Shown here piece after piece: positions 56,301 to 59,300 of a stretch of 64,000 nt of DNA. The notes beneath the pieces were generated by a model. The model made no database searches and was not told where the DNA came from. It worked only from the letters and a program-made list of their open reading frames with translations. Numbering within the stretch: the stretch's first letter is position 1; each line of letters starts with the position of its first letter. This DNA is from Epiperipatus broadwayi (Eukaryota; Onychophora; Udeonychophora; Euonychophora; Peripatidae): NCBI GenBank assembly GCA_028023455.1, contig JAQFVV010012446.1:6695501-6759500 (forward strand), given 5' to 3'. The translations under genes were made by a program, and so were the position numbers.

Positions 56301-59300
56301 CTTATGGATCTGAGACTTGGACACTTAATAGAAGATCAATATAGAGACTTCAGACCACTCAAAGAAGTATGGAGAGATGTATGTTGGGAGTAACAAGAAG
56401 AGATCGAAAACGCAATGTATGGGTAAGAGAACAAACAGGTGTTACTGACCTCATTGAAAAAATTAAAAGATTGAAGTGGAGTTGGGCTGGACATATTGCT
56501 AGAAGAGATGATAATAGATGGACAATTGAAATTTTAAACTGGATTCCAAGAGATTGTAAAAGACCCAGAAGGAGACCACATGTAAGATGGATGGATGAAA
56601 TAAGAAAATGTGTAGGGGTGATGTGGAGAAGAGAAGCTAAAGATCGGAGAAGATGGATTAAACTTGGAGAGACCTTCATCCTGCAGTGGATTGATAATGG
56701 TTGATAATGATGATGATGATGACATTTCCAGGACATAACTTCTTCTCGACTGTTGAATTCAACACCAAGTTCAAAGCACTTTTTTGTTTTGTATAAACAC
56801 GGGCGCCAGCTATTCATCCAGAAGATAAATAACGCACTTTGAACAATGGCCACTAATTCAACGCCTATACCCATGACTAGCTCAGTCTATTTTTAATCAA
56901 TAACAAATTATTGTTTCATAATAGTGGTGAAAAGAATTGACCGACAAATAAAGCTTAAGTTTAAAGACAATTTATTTTTAATTAACATTTATACTCTAAC
57001 TTTAAATATTTTTATAAATCTTATTTACTAACATAATACTGGTATTTTAAATATAATGATCACGCACATATTAATTCACTCACTGACATATATAATAAAG
57101 CATTAAAGAATATAAAACATATATATTTAGAACACACAAATTAATAGTTCATTTTTATGTGCTATAGAGTTCATATAATTCGAATCTTGAGTTTTTACGA
57201 ATGCGATGGCTACTTTAGAAATGAATATAAGAAAATGTTTTTACCTAGGATTTTGAATGTGGATACATCTTGATGTTTGCTGCTTATTCTAACCGGTTAG
57301 ATTTGAAGTTTTTTTGTGGAGATTTGATGCTGATTATTCCGAGGCATTTTTCTTTAAGACAATTAGATATTGAGCAGCTTCAGGTTGTTACACAGGCATC
57401 ACTTAAGATCGGGTATATGGGCTGTTTTCATCGGATTTCAGGCTAGAGAAAGACGTATGTTTTCCGAAGTTTTAACACTGCATTTTTGATTCTGATATAA
57501 CTCACTGATAGATTGTACTGAACTGTTATCTCAAACGCAACTCTGATGCAATTAACTTGACTGATTGTCCGATAAAAAATTGGCTATTTATACATGACGC
57601 ATGTTTTTATTTTGATATCCTCCGGCAATATCTTTTGTCGAAATTCCTTTGATAATCCTTTAACTACGGTTTTTTTTGAGATCATATAGTTAGTAGCCAT
57701 GCAAATGTGTTGTTTTTTACATTTTAATTAATAGCCATCGCTGAGTGTTTTTTAATTTTTAACTTTCATTTATTTTTTAATATTATTTTAACACGCACAT
57801 ATACATGCATTTATCATTTCTTTGTTTACTCTCGCACATATATAATTTACTATAAAGTTCACATTAATTTGTCATTTACACATATATATATAACCCAAGA
57901 TCAATTTACTATTTAGCTTTTTTTTTAAGATGACTTTTTTTTCTTTTACTTAAATAAAAAGAGATTTATATTCTTTAAACTTGAAAATCAACTTTCAACT
58001 AATAATAATAAACTCTTTACTTCTTTTTATAAAACTTTTAGTTTGACTTTTTCTAACGAAAACCCCCCTCCCCTCCTTTAATTAATTAATTATAACTTTT
58101 ATTTCAAAACTAATAATAGAAAATTATTTCACTTTTAATCTTACGTTTTGACAGAAAACTGCATTTTGTTTAATAAAGAAACTCTTTAGATTTTTATAAC
58201 TTATTTATTGATTTGTTGATTTATTATTTTAATAAATTTTTTAGATAAAATTATAATGTACGAACTATGATCTTGGTACAATATATATATAAGGAATATA
58301 ATTATTAAATCACTCCACACGCTTGGGAAATTCAGCCCCGTCTTCTGTGAAAAAATATATTAGAGTCCGTATTTCAAAATAGGCTGGCTATTTTGGAATA
58401 CGGACTCTAATATATTTATTTCATAGAGGGCGGTTCTGAATTTCTTAATCATGTGAGGTGAATTAGTATCTCAGTATTTGTTTCAGTTTCATTTTGCCAG
58501 AAAATAGTATTGACCTAATTGTCCACATCATCTTTGATGTGAAAAACAGGTTGAATATTGTAAGCTAGATTATGTAATGGCAGAGTTTTGTTGATTTTTT
58601 AATATGGATTTCTATTACAATATAGTAGAATGATAATTTTCTAAATTTCCATCTTTAAACCATCAATTATTCCAGTCACCATTCTCTTTAAAATCTCTTA
58701 CTGTGCTGATTGTTTTGAAGTTAAAGTTCAGAGTTTGTACAAAAAGTTAAGAAATATATATTTTTACATATTAATAAGATTGAACCTTTAAAAGATAAAC
58801 GACAGACAAAAATAAATTTTTTTTTTTTTTTTTCCTCTATTAAAGTATATAAATATTGACATCTTATATTAGAATACATATTTTTTGTAAAATTGCGTTT
58901 TTACTAGTGGAACTTACAAGATGTGTCAAGCATTGGTGGTCGAGCTGCTTTACAAGCAGTTGTCCCGGGTTAGCGGGTTCACGTCCCGGCTGATGCTATG
59001 ACACATGAGAAAAAAAAACTTACAAGATGTCCTACGATTAGTAAGTTTGTTGTTATAAAAAGTTTTATTTGCTAGCGATGAAAGAAATAAATATTTTTGT
59101 ATCCAAATATTAAAACAATGCAAGAAAAGATGTTTTCTCATCTAAAATAAAATGACGCCATTGGATAACTACCATATTTTTACGTATTTTATGTTTGCAT
59201 CTTTTTAATTAGAGATTACTAGTCTTAGAACCTATAAACGAATCCTTCTTACAGAAAATTTACAAATGTAAATAGTTAAACTAAAAGAAAACAAGTTAAG

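Larger units (their letters stand above)
53618..56721 (+). mobile_element. Nearly complete RTE-clade LINE (3.1 kb)
   Basis: It contains one long ORF with apurinic-type endonuclease and reverse transcriptase, a C-terminal conserved region, and a GATAATGATGATGATGATGA tail typical of RTE elements. ACATTTCCA occurs at 53609-53617 and 56722-56730, a candidate 9-bp target duplication that sets the limits. Length and order match the RTE clade. The same family gives the fragments at 236, 9000, 15236 and 20421. Breaks in the reading frame (see the CDS entries) make this copy inactive. Confidence 0.9.

Noticed and set aside
56359-56874. 171-codon minus-strand frame
   Set aside because: It is the reverse of the RTE C-terminus; the His-rich stretch is the complement of the ATG-repeat tail.
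58921-59007. Functional tRNA
   Set aside because: The T arm is plausible but the acceptor stem is only five pairs and the D arm does not fold properly; called tRNA-like only.
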